Positions 8,757 through 16,688 of a stretch of DNA of 64,000 nucleotides are shown piece after piece. The stretch covers positions 62,001 to 126,000 of the forward strand of contig NZ_JBNJQR010000010.1 in assembly GCF_050113715.1 (NCBI RefSeq), in the 5' to 3' direction. The DNA comes from Brevibacillus_H ginsengisoli. Its GTDB lineage: Bacteria > Bacillota > Bacilli > Brevibacillales > Brevibacillaceae. The translations under genes were made by a program, and so were the position numbers. A model generated the notes under the pieces. It ran no database searches. It had not been told where the DNA came from and saw nothing but the letters and a program-made list of their open reading frames with translations. The first letter of the stretch is position 1. Each line of letters opens with the position of its first letter.

Positions 8757-9020
8757 CTGAAAGCGTTAATTGAATTTTGCTCAAGTAATGTTTCATCCTA
8801 TACGAAAGAACTGATTACTCAATTAGAGAATGATCCATCCATAGATGTAGACGTTGTGGAATATGGCTGTTTGGGGCATTGCGGGGAATGCTACATGGGC
8901 CCATTCGCATTGGTTAACGGGACATTCCTCCATGCCTCAACGACTGAGGAACTTTACGCAAAAATAAAAACGCAATTGCATAAAGATGAAGAAGCGTTGG
9001 ACAAAGATCTGCCATATTAA
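8757..9020 (+). CDS. yuzB: YuzB family protein (DUF1450), CTG start
   Basis: An 87-residue frame that begins with CTG at 8757, five bases after AGGTGAG. An in-frame TGA sits two codons upstream and no ATG, GTG or TTG lies near the N terminus, so CTG is the only reasonable start. The product aligns with YuzB: KALIEFCSSN at the start, the cysteine cluster YGCLGHCGECY, and PFALVNG. The cysteines suggest a thioredoxin-like or Fe-S role, not proven. It is divergent from yutJ, and a terminator follows. Confidence 0.85.
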   Translation: MKALIEFCSSNVSSYTKELITQLENDPSIDVDVVEYGCLGHCGECYMGPFALVNGTFLHASTTEELYAKIKTQLHKDEEALDKDLPY

Positions 9021-9056
9021 CCGCAAAGCAATGGAGAAATCATGACAAATTAGAGG

Positions 9057-9098
9057 AAGCTGGACCCATAAACTACCATGGGGTCTGGCTTTTTTTAA
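9057..9098 (+). terminator. Terminator of yuzB
   Basis: AAGCTGGACCC pairs with GGGTCTGGCTT (mismatch tolerated), followed by seven T. Confidence 0.8.
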
Positions 9099-9152
9099 TT
9101 TCATCACTGGAGAACCTAGATAATGTCTAGAAGATCGAAAGGGGGAAGCAAC

Positions 9153-9362
9153 ATGTCGTTAACCCAGGTGTTTTTTACAACCGTAAGCGCAGCCAGTGAA
9201 CAAGATTTGCAAAGGGAATTGCGAAACCTCGAAAAAACGTATCATACCCGTACGGCTGGCGGCGACTTAACTTATGAAGTAATCCCGGACCCATCACAGG
9301 TGAAGTTCGTTGGACTAATACCGCAAGTATTCAATGTAACGGCTTATGCGAAGAACAAATAA
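9153..9362 (+). CDS. Small conserved protein of unknown function
   Basis: A 69-residue protein starting at ATG 9153, seven bases after AAAGGGGGA. The upstream ATG at 9123 lacks a ribosome site. Predicted order: strand TQVFFTTVS, helix SEQDLQRELRNLEKTY, strands TYEVIPD and VKFVGLI, final strand FNVTAYAK. This resembles the plan of small sporulation proteins such as Cse60, but similarity is too weak for assignment. No signal peptide, membrane helix or cysteine. It is followed by a terminator shared with convergent mqnE. Confidence 0.65.
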   Translation: MSLTQVFFTTVSAASEQDLQRELRNLEKTYHTRTAGGDLTYEVIPDPSQVKFVGLIPQVFNVTAYAKNK

Positions 9363-9370
9363 CACACAAA

Positions 9371-9410
9371 AAACGCCCCCAACCGAGAATGGCTGGGGGC
9401 GTTATATTTT
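9371..9410. terminator. Bidirectional terminator between the 9.2-kb small gene and mqnE
   Basis: A perfect AACGCCCCCA/TGGGGGCGTT stem. On the minus strand it is followed by six T, a strong terminator for mqnE. Confidence 0.88.
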
Positions 9411-9425
9411 TGAGACATTTCCTTA

Positions 9426-10532
9426 TTAGTAACGTTTAATCACGTTGTAGAAGGTGTCGCGTTCAACGGCTTTTTTGCCTGCTCCTTCAACCAACCAGAC
9501 CAACTCATCTACAGTCAAGCCTGCCTGGGTAAGAGCGCCAACGGCATGGCTGATGCGTTCTTCAATCAACGTTCCATGAATATCGGAAGAGCCCATTGTC
9601 AACGCCACTTGTGTCAGCTGAGTCCCGATATTGATGAAGTACGCTTTGATATGGTCAAAATTGTCCAGCATCAAACGACTGATCGCAATCGTTTTGAGGT
9701 CGTCAATGGCAGAGGTACGGCGCTTGATTCCTGCTGTAACCTTCATTGGTTGCATAGCAAGCGGAATAAAAACCATATAGCCATTGGTGCGGTCTTGCAG
9801 TTCACGAACACGGTGCATGTGAATCAAACGTTCTTCCTTTGTTTCAATGGAACCGTACAGCATGGTTGCGTGGGTTTTAAGTCCCAGTTGGTGAGCGGCT
9901 TCGTGCGCTTCCAGCCATTGGTCTGTAGAAGCTTTTTCAGGACTCATTTTTTCGCGGTAGCGCTCCGTGAGGATTTCTGCGCCGCCGCCTGGCATGGTAT
10001 CAAGACCCGCTTTGATTAACTCTTGGATGACTTCACGGAAGCTTAAGCCGGAGATCCGGGAGAAGAATTCAATCTCCGCGCCGGTGTATGCTTTAATCGT
10101 TACGTTCGGATATGCCTTTTTCAAGGTACGAACGGTGTCGAGATAATAATCGAATTTCTGGTGTTGATTGTGTCCACCAACGATATGGAACTCTCGAATC
10201 CCTTCGTGGTAGCGTCCACCTACATAATGCAAAAGCTCATCCATGCTCATGGTATAGGCGCCTTCTTCACCCAAATCGCGACGGAACCCGCAGAACTTGC
10301 AATTGGCTTCGCAGACATTGGTAGGATTAATATACATGTTTTGAATAAAGTAGACGTTATCCCCGTTTTTCCGAGTATTCACCAGATTAGCCAGCTGACC
10401 AATTGTGAGCAAATCTTGAGAGTTATACAAAACAAGGCCGTCTTCTACTGAAAGGCGCTGATTATTCAATACTTTTTCGGCAACTGCCGCGAGTGATTGA
10501 TCTTGCGTTTGAATCGTAAAAATGGAAGACAT
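9426..10532 (-). CDS. mqnE: Aminodeoxyfutalosine synthase (MqnE)
   Basis: A radical SAM enzyme of 368 residues. The cluster motif is CEANCKFC (Cys74, Cys78, Cys81), followed by the GGHNQ and PGGGAEI segments typical of MqnE. It joins the 3-(1-carboxyvinyl)oxybenzoate product of MqnA to adenosine in the futalosine route to menaquinone. ATG 10532 is preceded by AAGAGGAG; the upstream start at 10562 has no site. Its presence argues that menaquinone is made through futalosine, unlike B. subtilis. Other mqn genes are not in the window. Confidence 0.92.
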   Translation of the reverse strand: MSSIFTIQTQDQSLAAVAEKVLNNQRLSVEDGLVLYNSQDLLTIGQLANLVNTRKNGDNVYFIQNMYINPTNVCEANCKFCGFRRDLGEEGAYTMSMDELLHYVGGRYHEGIREFHIVGGHNQHQKFDYYLDTVRTLKKAYPNVTIKAYTGAEIEFFSRISGLSFREVIQELIKAGLDTMPGGGAEILTERYREKMSPEKASTDQWLEAHEAAHQLGLKTHATMLYGSIETKEERLIHMHRVRELQDRTNGYMVFIPLAMQPMKVTAGIKRRTSAIDDLKTIAISRLMLDNFDHIKAYFINIGTQLTQVALTMGSSDIHGTLIEERISHAVGALTQAGLTVDELVWLVEGAGKKAVERDTFYNVIKRY

Positions 10533-10878
10533 CGTTCCAACTCCTCTTTTATTATGAATCATAAAGTTTTCGTATAGGGTATGGTGTATAAACAGAATAG
10601 ATTTAGCTGGGGGAATTGTTTTACAATCTGAAATAATCGTGCAAAAAGTCTCCGTATGGGTACTTTATAGAGCATAATCATTATAAATCTCTTTTGGACA
10701 GTGAACAACCTGTGAATGAAATGAATATGCTTCTTGCGGGATTAATTGTATGATTTGTAAATAAATGGGACGGTTGTTTGGTAGGACAAAATGGGAATTT
10801 ATGTTTGCTTATATCATTATCTTCCTGTATAATCAATCTAAATCGTTGTATTTTATTTAGGCAAGGAGGAGATTGGTC
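10533..10878. other. Intergenic region between divergent mqnE and spo0E-like gene
   Basis: About 345 bp, AT-rich, without a convincing reading frame. It contains a good promoter for the right-hand gene (10805-10833). I saw no riboswitch-like hairpin set. Confidence 0.6.
10805..10833 (+). promoter_or_regulatory. SigA-type promoter of the spo0E-like gene
   Basis: TTGCTT (10805-10810), 17-bp spacer, then perfect TATAAT (10828-10833); the coding start is 46 bp downstream. Confidence 0.65.
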
Positions 10879-11103
10879 ATGAGGGACAAGTTACTCGAAA
10901 AAATCGAACTCCTTCGGCAGCAAATGATTGAGATTGGCTTAGAGCGTGGATTGGACCATCCAGAAGTGCTTGAATGTAGTCAGAAGATCGATCAACTTCA
11001 TAACGAACTGCTGGAGTTAGACAAAAACGAAGTAAAATCAAACAAACTGAAAAGGAATTATTATTCACTTTTCTTGTATGAGAGCCGCGCTCATTTTGCA
11101 TAA
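10879..11103 (+). CDS. Spo0E family aspartyl-phosphate phosphatase
   Basis: A 74-residue helical hairpin protein. The family motif is SQKIDQLHN (SxxxD), with the upstream helix KIELLRQQMIEIGLERGLDHPEVLE. Members dephosphorylate Spo0A-P or related receiver domains, delaying sporulation. ATG 10879 follows AAGGAGGAG. The C terminus (YYSLFLYESRAHFA) is unusual in composition and not part of the core fold. A SigA-like promoter is visible upstream. Which response regulator it targets cannot be told from sequence. Confidence 0.85.
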   Translation: MRDKLLEKIELLRQQMIEIGLERGLDHPEVLECSQKIDQLHNELLELDKNEVKSNKLKRNYYSLFLYESRAHFA

Positions 11104-11134
11104 CGTGCAGATTTAGAACCTTATAGAAATCCAT

Positions 11135-11168
11135 GAAGAAGGACCAATGTCCTTCTTCGTTTATTTTT
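11135..11168 (+). terminator. Terminator of the spo0E-like gene
   Basis: Perfect GAAGAAGGAC/GTCCTTCTTC stem, loop CAAT, followed by a T-rich tail. Confidence 0.88.
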
Positions 11169-11176
11169 AAAATATA

Positions 11177-11262
11177 GGAAAGTTCAATTGCTTTACAATG
11201 GTAAAGTAATTGAACTTAACCATTCGTGCAAGCCCGCTGAAGAAAAGATTTCGTCTTTTCTT
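11177..11262. repeat. Interspersed repeat, internally deleted copy 2
   Basis: It keeps the leading AT hairpin (11181-11217, loop AATG, one G-T wobble), the linker CATTCGTGCAAGCCCGCTG, and both ends, but the interior of the long copies is gone. Left end AAGAAAAGA and right end TCTTTTCTT meet around TTTCG at 11240-11262, forming a short palindrome. It lies upstream of erpA. Confidence 0.8.
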
Positions 11263-11366
11263 ATATGTATATAGTGCTAACCTTGTTGGTTGAGAAATAA
11301 AACGGTATACTTTATATTAGTAAGCGACGAAGCAAGGAAGACCCAAAGGTTAGGGGAGGGCTCAAC

Positions 11367-11723
11367 ATGATTGAAGTATCGGAACAAGCAAGCCTGAGAA
11401 TCAAGGAATTGATGGCTGCTGAAAATAATCCAAATCTATTTTTACGTGTAGGTGTTCAGCCGGGCGGTTGCAGTGGATTCACATATGGTATGGGACTTGA
11501 TGAGGATATGCGTGAAGGGGATCAAACCTTCGAACAGCATGGAATTAAAATTGTCGTAGATGCCGCAAGCTATCCGTACATCAAAGGCACCCAAATCGAC
11601 TACAAAGAATCCATGATGGGCGGCGGTTTTACGATCAACAACCCGAATGCAGTAGCATCATGCGGTTGCGGAAGCTCGTTTAGAACCGCAAAGGATGAGG
11701 GTAAAGCGGAGAAGTGCGATTAA
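11367..11723 (+). CDS. erpA: A-type Fe-S carrier, HesB/IscA family (ErpA/YutM)
   Basis: The 118-residue A-type carrier has the three conserved cysteines: Cys35 in GGCSGF, and Cys99 and Cys101 in SCGCGSSF. It accepts Fe-S clusters and hands them to target enzymes, together with the NifU-like YutI at 3.7 kb. ATG 11367 follows TTAGGGGAGGG. The C-terminal extension (TAKDEGKAEKCD) is slightly longer than usual and adds one more cysteine. Length otherwise fits the family. Confidence 0.93.
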   Translation: MIEVSEQASLRIKELMAAENNPNLFLRVGVQPGGCSGFTYGMGLDEDMREGDQTFEQHGIKIVVDAASYPYIKGTQIDYKESMMGGGFTINNPNAVASCGCGSSFRTAKDEGKAEKCD

Positions 11724-11911
11724 TTGTTGCAAATATCAACCTTTCCAGGCTTGTGTATGATGCGTGTACACATGTTTTGGGGAGGTTTTTTTTCGTTCAA
11801 AAATGACAACTCAATTAAGTGCAAGAAAATAATGTCTGTAATTGTAAGTTTATGGTATAGTGTTTTATTGGTAGATAAGTGAAAATAAACCAATAAAAGG
11901 AGGATGAAATA

Positions 11912-12580
11912 ATGAAGGCTTTCCTTAAATTTACTTTGATGATTGTAATATTATTTTCGTTTACTGGAAGTGCTTTTGCAAGAAATCCACTCCCACCGGG
12001 AATAGTAATAACTTTCAAGACACTTTCTAGTAAGTGTAATCTAGGTGATACTGTCAATCTGGAACTCGAAACTACATCAGAAGAACCGATTCAAAGCGTT
12101 GATGTCAATGTTGTACTGCCAGATGGAAGCACTAAGAGTTTAAGTACAAAAACAACGAATCCTATTAAATACACGTATACAACAACTGGAACTTATAAGC
12201 CAGGGGTAGCAGGAACTCATACCATTCAGGTTACGGTAACTTCAAAAGATAAAAATGGTGAAATTATTACAGGAGAGAATTCAAAGTCCTTCACAGTAAA
12301 TAACCCAGATGCATTCTCAATTGTCTCTATTACTCCCAAAAACGCTACAATCTCACTTGGTCAAGAGATCCCATTACTAATCACTTATAAATCTAAGACC
12401 TCCGTTCAATTCACGTTTAGCCAGAAAGTGGAAGAAGTTAAAACGTATAAAGATGGCGGAGTTTATAAGAAATTAATCATTCTTAAACCTACAAAAATTG
12501 GTGAAAACCCTGTAATTATTACTGGCAAGAATAAATACAACGCTGATATCAGACCACTTATAATAAACGTAGAAGAGTAA
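11912..12580 (+). CDS. Secreted protein with Ig-like beta-sandwich domains
   Basis: The 222-residue product has a signal peptide (MKAFLKF then a hydrophobic core, cleavage near SAFA-RN). The mature part is rich in Thr, Ser and Val and forms two beta-sandwich-like segments: LGDTVNLELETTSEEPI with VNVVLPDGS, and a second from about residue 130 (ISLGQEIPLLITYK). No enzyme motif is visible. Codon use is more AT-rich than its neighbours, which could reflect recent gain. ATG follows AAAAGGAGGATG. Probably an exported adhesion or cell-envelope protein. Confidence 0.7.
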   Translation: MKAFLKFTLMIVILFSFTGSAFARNPLPPGIVITFKTLSSKCNLGDTVNLELETTSEEPIQSVDVNVVLPDGSTKSLSTKTTNPIKYTYTTTGTYKPGVAGTHTIQVTVTSKDKNGEIITGENSKSFTVNNPDAFSIVSITPKNATISLGQEIPLLITYKSKTSVQFTFSQKVEEVKTYKDGGVYKKLIILKPTKIGENPVIITGKNKYNADIRPLIINVEE

Positions 12581-12590
12581 TAAATCAGAC

Positions 12591-12630
12591 AGTAGCCTAC
12601 ATTTCGATGTAGGCTATTTTGTTTTACTAA
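12591..12630 (+). terminator. Terminator of the secreted Ig-like gene
   Basis: Stem TAGCCTACAT/ATGTAGGCTA, loop TTCG, followed by TTTTGTTTT. Confidence 0.85.
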
Positions 12631-12712
12631 TCTTTTACCAAACTTTTGGGCAAGGTAAAAAAGAGAACTAACTAAGGTTCCCATGAAGAGATTAGTGAAG
12701 GAGGTCAACATC

Positions 12713-13240
12713 ATGATCAAGTGGAAGAATATCTGCATTGCCGCTTCTCTCTCGGCTGTCTTATTGGTTCCAACAATTGCATTGGCTAACGAAACATACG
12801 ACCTTGGGCATTTTCATCGGGATCGCGGAGGAGATCAGATGCGTGTAAAGCATGCAAGTATCATGCTAGACCGTATCCATCGTCAAACCTACTTTACGTT
12901 GTTATCCGAGAAATACACGCCTGAAAGTACCAAGCAGTGGAGGGAAGTCTTTGCGGAGCGTGAGCGTTTGATCAAAGAAATGAAATCCCTGCAAAATGGA
13001 GCGGAAAAAACCGGACAAATCAGCAGGACAGAAGAGGAGCAACAAGAACATCAGCAAGAACATCGAGAAGAAATGAAAATGCGTCATACGGAAAAGATGG
13101 CGCTTTACGAGGAATTTACGGAAGCCGTTCGTTCACAGGATCAACTCAAAATCAAAGCCGTGATGCCTAAGATGCTGGAGCAATCCAGACAAATGAATAA
13201 ACAGTTCGCCGAAAGAATTGCCGCTATGAAAAAGAAGTAG
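12713..13240 (+). CDS. Secreted charged helical protein, unknown function
   Basis: About 175 residues from ATG 12713, preceded by AAGGAGGT. There is a signal peptide with a hydrophobic core SLSAVLLVPTIALA and likely cleavage before NETYD. The mature part is strongly helical and charged, with an EEEQQEHQQEHREE stretch and repeated Met/His/Lys. The plan recalls periplasmic Spy/CpxP-like helical proteins, but no LTxxQ motif is seen, so I leave it unassigned. The 3' end overlaps the convergent zinc-finger gene by 17 bp. Confidence 0.7.
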   Translation: MIKWKNICIAASLSAVLLVPTIALANETYDLGHFHRDRGGDQMRVKHASIMLDRIHRQTYFTLLSEKYTPESTKQWREVFAERERLIKEMKSLQNGAEKTGQISRTEEEQQEHQQEHREEMKMRHTEKMALYEEFTEAVRSQDQLKIKAVMPKMLEQSRQMNKQFAERIAAMKKK

Positions 13241-13535
13241 CTAAGCTTGCTTCAGTCGCCCGGCCCTCAATACGCAGAACTTCCGCCTCTGATTGCTCTG
13301 TGATGACAACGAGTTGTTGCTGCCGACAGACAGGGCACCAGGTTACATGGAGGCAGAGGTGCTGAAGTAAATCCGGATAGCCATTCGAGAGTTTCGAGTC
13401 ATCAATTTCCATATAGGGACTGTAGTCGCCGAAGTAGTCAGCCAACCGTCCCGAATCATCGAGCAGATGGTTACAGGTAGGGCAGGGTGCTTGCATTCGA
13501 GTTAGTCCGTTACATACCATGCAGATGGAATTCAT
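13224..13535 (-). CDS. Small zinc-ribbon-like protein
   Basis: A 103-residue protein with two CxxC pairs at the N terminus (CMVC and CPTC) and a further CPVC in the middle (VTWCPVC), as in zinc ribbons. Between them is an acidic segment (DDSGRLADYFGDYSPYMEIDD). No family name recognised. It may bind zinc and act in protein-protein contacts. ATG 13535 follows GAGGTGAT. It lies downstream of yumC on the same strand, separated by a terminator. Confidence 0.65.
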   Translation of the reverse strand: MNSICMVCNGLTRMQAPCPTCNHLLDDSGRLADYFGDYSPYMEIDDSKLSNGYPDLLQHLCLHVTWCPVCRQQQLVVITEQSEAEVLRIEGRATEASLATSFS

Positions 13536-13582
13536 GGTTCATCACCTCGTAACTACTTTGCGCTTGAACCAATCGGAGTATG

Positions 13583-13617
13583 CAAAACCCCCCCTCGTCA
13601 GAAGACAAGGGGGGTTT
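13583..13617 (-). terminator. Terminator after yumC
   Basis: AAACCCCCC(T/C) pairs with GGGGGGTTT across an AGAA loop with an extra GTC/GAC pair. The T tail is short on both sides, so strength is uncertain. Confidence 0.7.
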
Positions 13618-13645
13618 CGATATGGATACACCTGTTAGTGAATCC

Positions 13646-14653
13646 TTATTTTTTGTCGAAATCCATGCTAGAAGAATGGTGTGGCTGAACTTTTGCATCT
13701 GGATAAATATAGGACATCGCATTGTTAACAGCAGTTGGAGCTTCACCGAAACCAACAGCGATCAGTTTAATTTTACCAGGATATGTGGCAATATCACCAG
13801 CCGCGTAGATACCAGGGATATTGGTTTCCATTTTGGAGTTAACGACAATGGAGCCTTTCTCCAATTCAAGTCCCCAGTTTTTGATTGGACCCAGGGAAGA
13901 GATGAAACCGAAGTTCACGATAACCGCGTCTACTTCAACCGTAGTTTCTTCTTTGGTCACATTGTTCACCAGAGAAACCGCTGTGATGCGATCCTCACCG
14001 TGCAATGCCGCAATTTCGTATGGAGTCAAGACGTTCACTTTGGATTTCATCAGAGTATCTACACTGTGCTCATGCGCGCGGAACTTGTCACGACGGTGTG
14101 TCAGTGTAACCTCTGTTGCGATTGGCTCGAGCATTAATGCCCAGTCTACAGCAGAGTCTCCGCCACCTACGACAAGAATTTTTTGTCCTTTGAACGCGTT
14201 CAGGTCAGTAACAAAGTAATGAAGGTTTGATTTTTCAAAATTGACTGCGTCTGGATGCTCCAGTTTGCGAGGCTCGAAAGCGCCGCATCCCGCTGTAATC
14301 ATAACAGCGCGAGACAAATGAATCCCTTTATCCGTTGTAATTTCAAAAATGTTGTCCGCATTTTTGAATACGTTTTCAACTTTTTCTTCGGTGCAAATGG
14401 TTTGATCAAAGTGAGACAATTGTTGTTTCAATCCGTCAACCAATTCTTGAGCGCGAACTTTTGGGAAGCCAGCAACGTCATAAATGTATTTTTCGGGATA
14501 AAGAGCAGTAAGTTGTCCGCCAATTTGAGGCATACTTTCGAGAATTTTCACACTTGCATGTCTCATTCCACCATAAAAAGCAGTGAAAAGACCAGCTGGT
14601 CCCGCTCCGATGATTGTAAGATCCCGTACTTGTTCATCCCTGTACAAACTCAC
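13646..14653 (-). CDS. yumC: Ferredoxin/flavodoxin-NADP+ reductase, thioredoxin-reductase type (YumC)
   Basis: The 335-residue flavoprotein has the FAD motif IIGAGPAGLFTA, the NADPH motif VVGGGDSAVDW, and GIYAAGDIATYPGK near the C terminus. It lacks the CxxC active site of thioredoxin reductases (the region reads ITAGCGAFEPR), which marks the Bacillus-type ferredoxin-NADP reductases. It moves electrons between NADPH and ferredoxin or flavodoxin. It is divergent from ndh, with a 440-bp spacer that contains an FNR-like palindrome. Length fits B. subtilis YumC. Confidence 0.9.
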   Translation of the reverse strand: MSLYRDEQVRDLTIIGAGPAGLFTAFYGGMRHASVKILESMPQIGGQLTALYPEKYIYDVAGFPKVRAQELVDGLKQQLSHFDQTICTEEKVENVFKNADNIFEITTDKGIHLSRAVMITAGCGAFEPRKLEHPDAVNFEKSNLHYFVTDLNAFKGQKILVVGGGDSAVDWALMLEPIATEVTLTHRRDKFRAHEHSVDTLMKSKVNVLTPYEIAALHGEDRITAVSLVNNVTKEETTVEVDAVIVNFGFISSLGPIKNWGLELEKGSIVVNSKMETNIPGIYAAGDIATYPGKIKLIAVGFGEAPTAVNNAMSYIYPDAKVQPHHSSSMDFDKK

Positions 14654-15091
14654 TTACTTGCACCTCCGAGCTAAAATTGGAATTCTTTTAAATACACAAT
14701 GCTTATTATAAACATCCTTGTAAAAGAACAAAAGTAAAAATCCTCTTCTGGAATAAAGAGCCCCGTTGAATTTTACACGATTCGACCGGAACAGTCTGTG
14801 ATAAAAATCACTTGCAAAAAGTGTTCAACGAAATTAATATAGAGTTAAAGATGTGAACGCTTTGTGACAATAAAATGGAATGTTCGTGAATTCAAGTGAG
14901 GATTAGCGATCAGCTAAGAATGACTTGAACTCGAACTTATCTTTGTGCCTTTTTTCACAAACAATTATTTACGGCAATACTTGTTATCTCTTAATTCATT
15001 CATACTTGGGAACGTTAAATGTAAACCTAAACGTGAAAAAAAACGCAAACAAGCAGAGCGTTCAAAAAAAGGGATAGGGAAGGGATACAAC
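14654..15091. other. Intergenic region between divergent yumC and ndh
   Basis: About 440 bp. The only clear structure is an FNR/Crp-type palindrome at 14797-14812, placed about 42 bp before a possible start of ndh transcription. A frame from 14945 that runs into ndh is basic and lacks a ribosome site; I treat it as noncoding. Confidence 0.6.
14797..14812 (+). promoter_or_regulatory. FNR-type binding palindrome upstream of ndh
   Basis: TGTGA-TAAAAA-TCACT matches the Bacillus Fnr consensus TGTGA-N6-TCACA in nine of ten fixed bases. Its centre is about -42 relative to a start predicted from the -10-like TAATAT/TATAGA at 14835-14843, the position used for class II activation. Confidence 0.55.
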
Positions 15092-16282
15092 ATGGGCACA
15101 CCTAAAATTCTGGTTTTAGGCGCAGGGTACGGAGGGCTAATCACCACACTGGAATTACAGAAAAAGCTGAATTACAACGAAGCGGAAGTGACGTTGGTAA
15201 ACAAGCACAACTATCACTACATTACAACATGGCTTCATGAACCGGCAGCTGGAACAGCTTCTGCTGACCACGCTCGCGTAGACTTGGAAACCATCATCGA
15301 TAAAAACAAAGTAAACTTCATCAAAGGAACTGTTGGCAGTATCCAAAAAGATGAACGTACAGTAACACTTGAAGACGGTCAAGTATTGTCTTATGACTAC
15401 CTGGTTATCGGTTTGGGTAGTGAACCTGAGACCTTTGGCATTGAAGGTTTGCGCGAACACGCATTCAGCATTCGAAGCATTAATGCGGTTCGTCAAATTC
15501 GTGAGCATATTGAGTATATGTTTGCCAAGTATAAAACGGAACCAACTCGCCTCGATTACTTGACGTTTGTAGTGGGTGGCGCAGGCTTTACGGGTATTGA
15601 ATTTTCCGGAGAACTGGCGGATCGTATTCCAGAGCTGTGCAAGGAATTTGACGTAAATCCCGAATTGGTGAAAGTATACAACATCGAAGCAGCTCCAACC
15701 GCTTTGCCTGGCTTTGACCAAGAACTGATCGATTACGCAATGAACGTCTTGTCGCGCAAAGGCATTGAATTCCGTATTAGCACTCCAATCAAACAATGCA
15801 CGCCTGATGGTGTAGTCCTTGCGACTGGCGAAGAAATCAAATCCGCTACCGTCATTTGGACAGGTGGGGTTCGCGGTAATGCCATCGTGGAGAAATCCGG
15901 ATTTGAAGTAATGCGCGGCCGCGTGAAAGTTGACGAGTTCCTGCGCGCACCTCAACATGATGAAGTATTCATTGTAGGTGACTGCGCATTAATCTTTAAT
16001 GATCAAGGACGCCCATACCCTCCAACTGCTCAAATCGCTGTGCAAGAAGGTACGAATTGTGGCGAGAACCTCGTCTCCCTCGTTCGTGGAGGCAATATGA
16101 AGCCATTTGTTCCTGCGCTCCAAGGTACTTTGGCATCCTTGGGTCGTGGCGAAGGTATGGGGATTGTGGGTAAGAAAAAAATATTTGGAACAAGCGCTGC
16201 TCTGATGAAAAAAGCAAGCGACCTGCGCTATCTTTACAAAATTGGCGGCGTTGGTTTAGCATTGAAGAAAGTAAAATTATAG
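15092..16282 (+). CDS. ndh: Type II NADH dehydrogenase (Ndh/YumB)
   Basis: About 396 residues with FAD motif ILVLGAGYGGL, a middle NADH motif VVGGAGFTGIEFSGEL, the quinone-site region YPPTAQIAVQEG, and a C-terminal amphipathic tail for membrane attachment. It oxidises NADH and reduces menaquinone without pumping protons. ATG 15092 is preceded by AGGGAAGGG; an in-frame ATG at 14945 would add a basic 49-residue extension unknown in the family. The 3' neighbour at 16.3 kb follows after 15 bp and is probably cotranscribed. Confidence 0.93.
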   Translation: MGTPKILVLGAGYGGLITTLELQKKLNYNEAEVTLVNKHNYHYITTWLHEPAAGTASADHARVDLETIIDKNKVNFIKGTVGSIQKDERTVTLEDGQVLSYDYLVIGLGSEPETFGIEGLREHAFSIRSINAVRQIREHIEYMFAKYKTEPTRLDYLTFVVGGAGFTGIEFSGELADRIPELCKEFDVNPELVKVYNIEAAPTALPGFDQELIDYAMNVLSRKGIEFRISTPIKQCTPDGVVLATGEEIKSATVIWTGGVRGNAIVEKSGFEVMRGRVKVDEFLRAPQHDEVFIVGDCALIFNDQGRPYPPTAQIAVQEGTNCGENLVSLVRGGNMKPFVPALQGTLASLGRGEGMGIVGKKKIFGTSAALMKKASDLRYLYKIGGVGLALKKVKL

Positions 16283-16297
16283 TAAGGGGTACCACCT

Positions 16298-16555
16298 ATG
16301 CGCCATTGCAGCGTTCAAGTTCGCGGACTTCTCACCAGAGATGAGCTGGATCGTTATCATAACCTGATGGAAGTAGGCTCCTATCTGGAAAGTCAAAAGC
16401 GTCACGACCTAGCGTATCATGTCCAAAAAGAAGTAGATCTTCTAATTCAACCCGCAATTGAACGGTTGAAGGATAAGGGCCGTGAGCGTGACCGTGAAAA
16501 TCTGCGCTTCATGATCGACAATGGGTTACTGGATAAAGAGGACGAGGACGAGTAA
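16298..16555 (+). CDS. Small helical protein downstream of ndh, unknown function
   Basis: 85 residues, charged and helical (LTRDELDRYHNLMEVGSYL, then AYHVQKEVDLLIQPAIERL), ending with an acidic DKEDEDE tail. No signal peptide or membrane segment. It is 15 bp after ndh with AAGGGGT before ATG, so it is probably in the ndh operon. No family recognised; conserved operon placement in relatives would be the best clue to function. Confidence 0.65.
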   Translation: MRHCSVQVRGLLTRDELDRYHNLMEVGSYLESQKRHDLAYHVQKEVDLLIQPAIERLKDKGRERDRENLRFMIDNGLLDKEDEDE

Positions 16556-16573
16556 AATCGTCCTCTTTGTAAT

Positions 16574-16673
16574 TTCTACAAGCGAGCTTAAACAGAGCAC
16601 GTTTCGGCCCCCCGACGTTTCAGTCCCCCGATGAGAGGGGATGAGAGGGGGTAGAGGGACGAAGTCTTTTCTT
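16574..16673. repeat. Interspersed repeat, partial copy 3 with GC-rich insert
   Basis: This copy keeps only the right part: CTACAAGCGAGCTTAAACAG, identical to the copy at 60.3 kb, and the right end GACGAAGTCTTTTCTT (16658-16673). About 50 bp of GC-rich sequence with runs of C and G (16600-16652) lies between, absent from the other copies. The right end is six bases ahead of the ribosome site of the Nudix gene. Confidence 0.75.
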
Positions 16674-16688
16674 ATTTGGAGGTGCGTT

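Noticed and set aside
10533..10878. Possible riboswitch upstream of mqnE or spo0E-like gene
   Set aside because: I could not find a set of paired elements or a terminator typical of a known riboswitch class.
14945..15091. N-terminal extension of Ndh from the ATG at 14945
   Set aside because: The extension is strongly basic, absent from the family, and has no ribosome site; ATG 15092 has AGGGAAGGG ahead.
15155..15958. Long minus-strand open frame of 267 codons opposite ndh
   Set aside because: It lies fully inside the well-supported ndh gene, has no ribosome site, and its sequence (many Phe, Cys, His, Arg) is typical of an antisense shadow.
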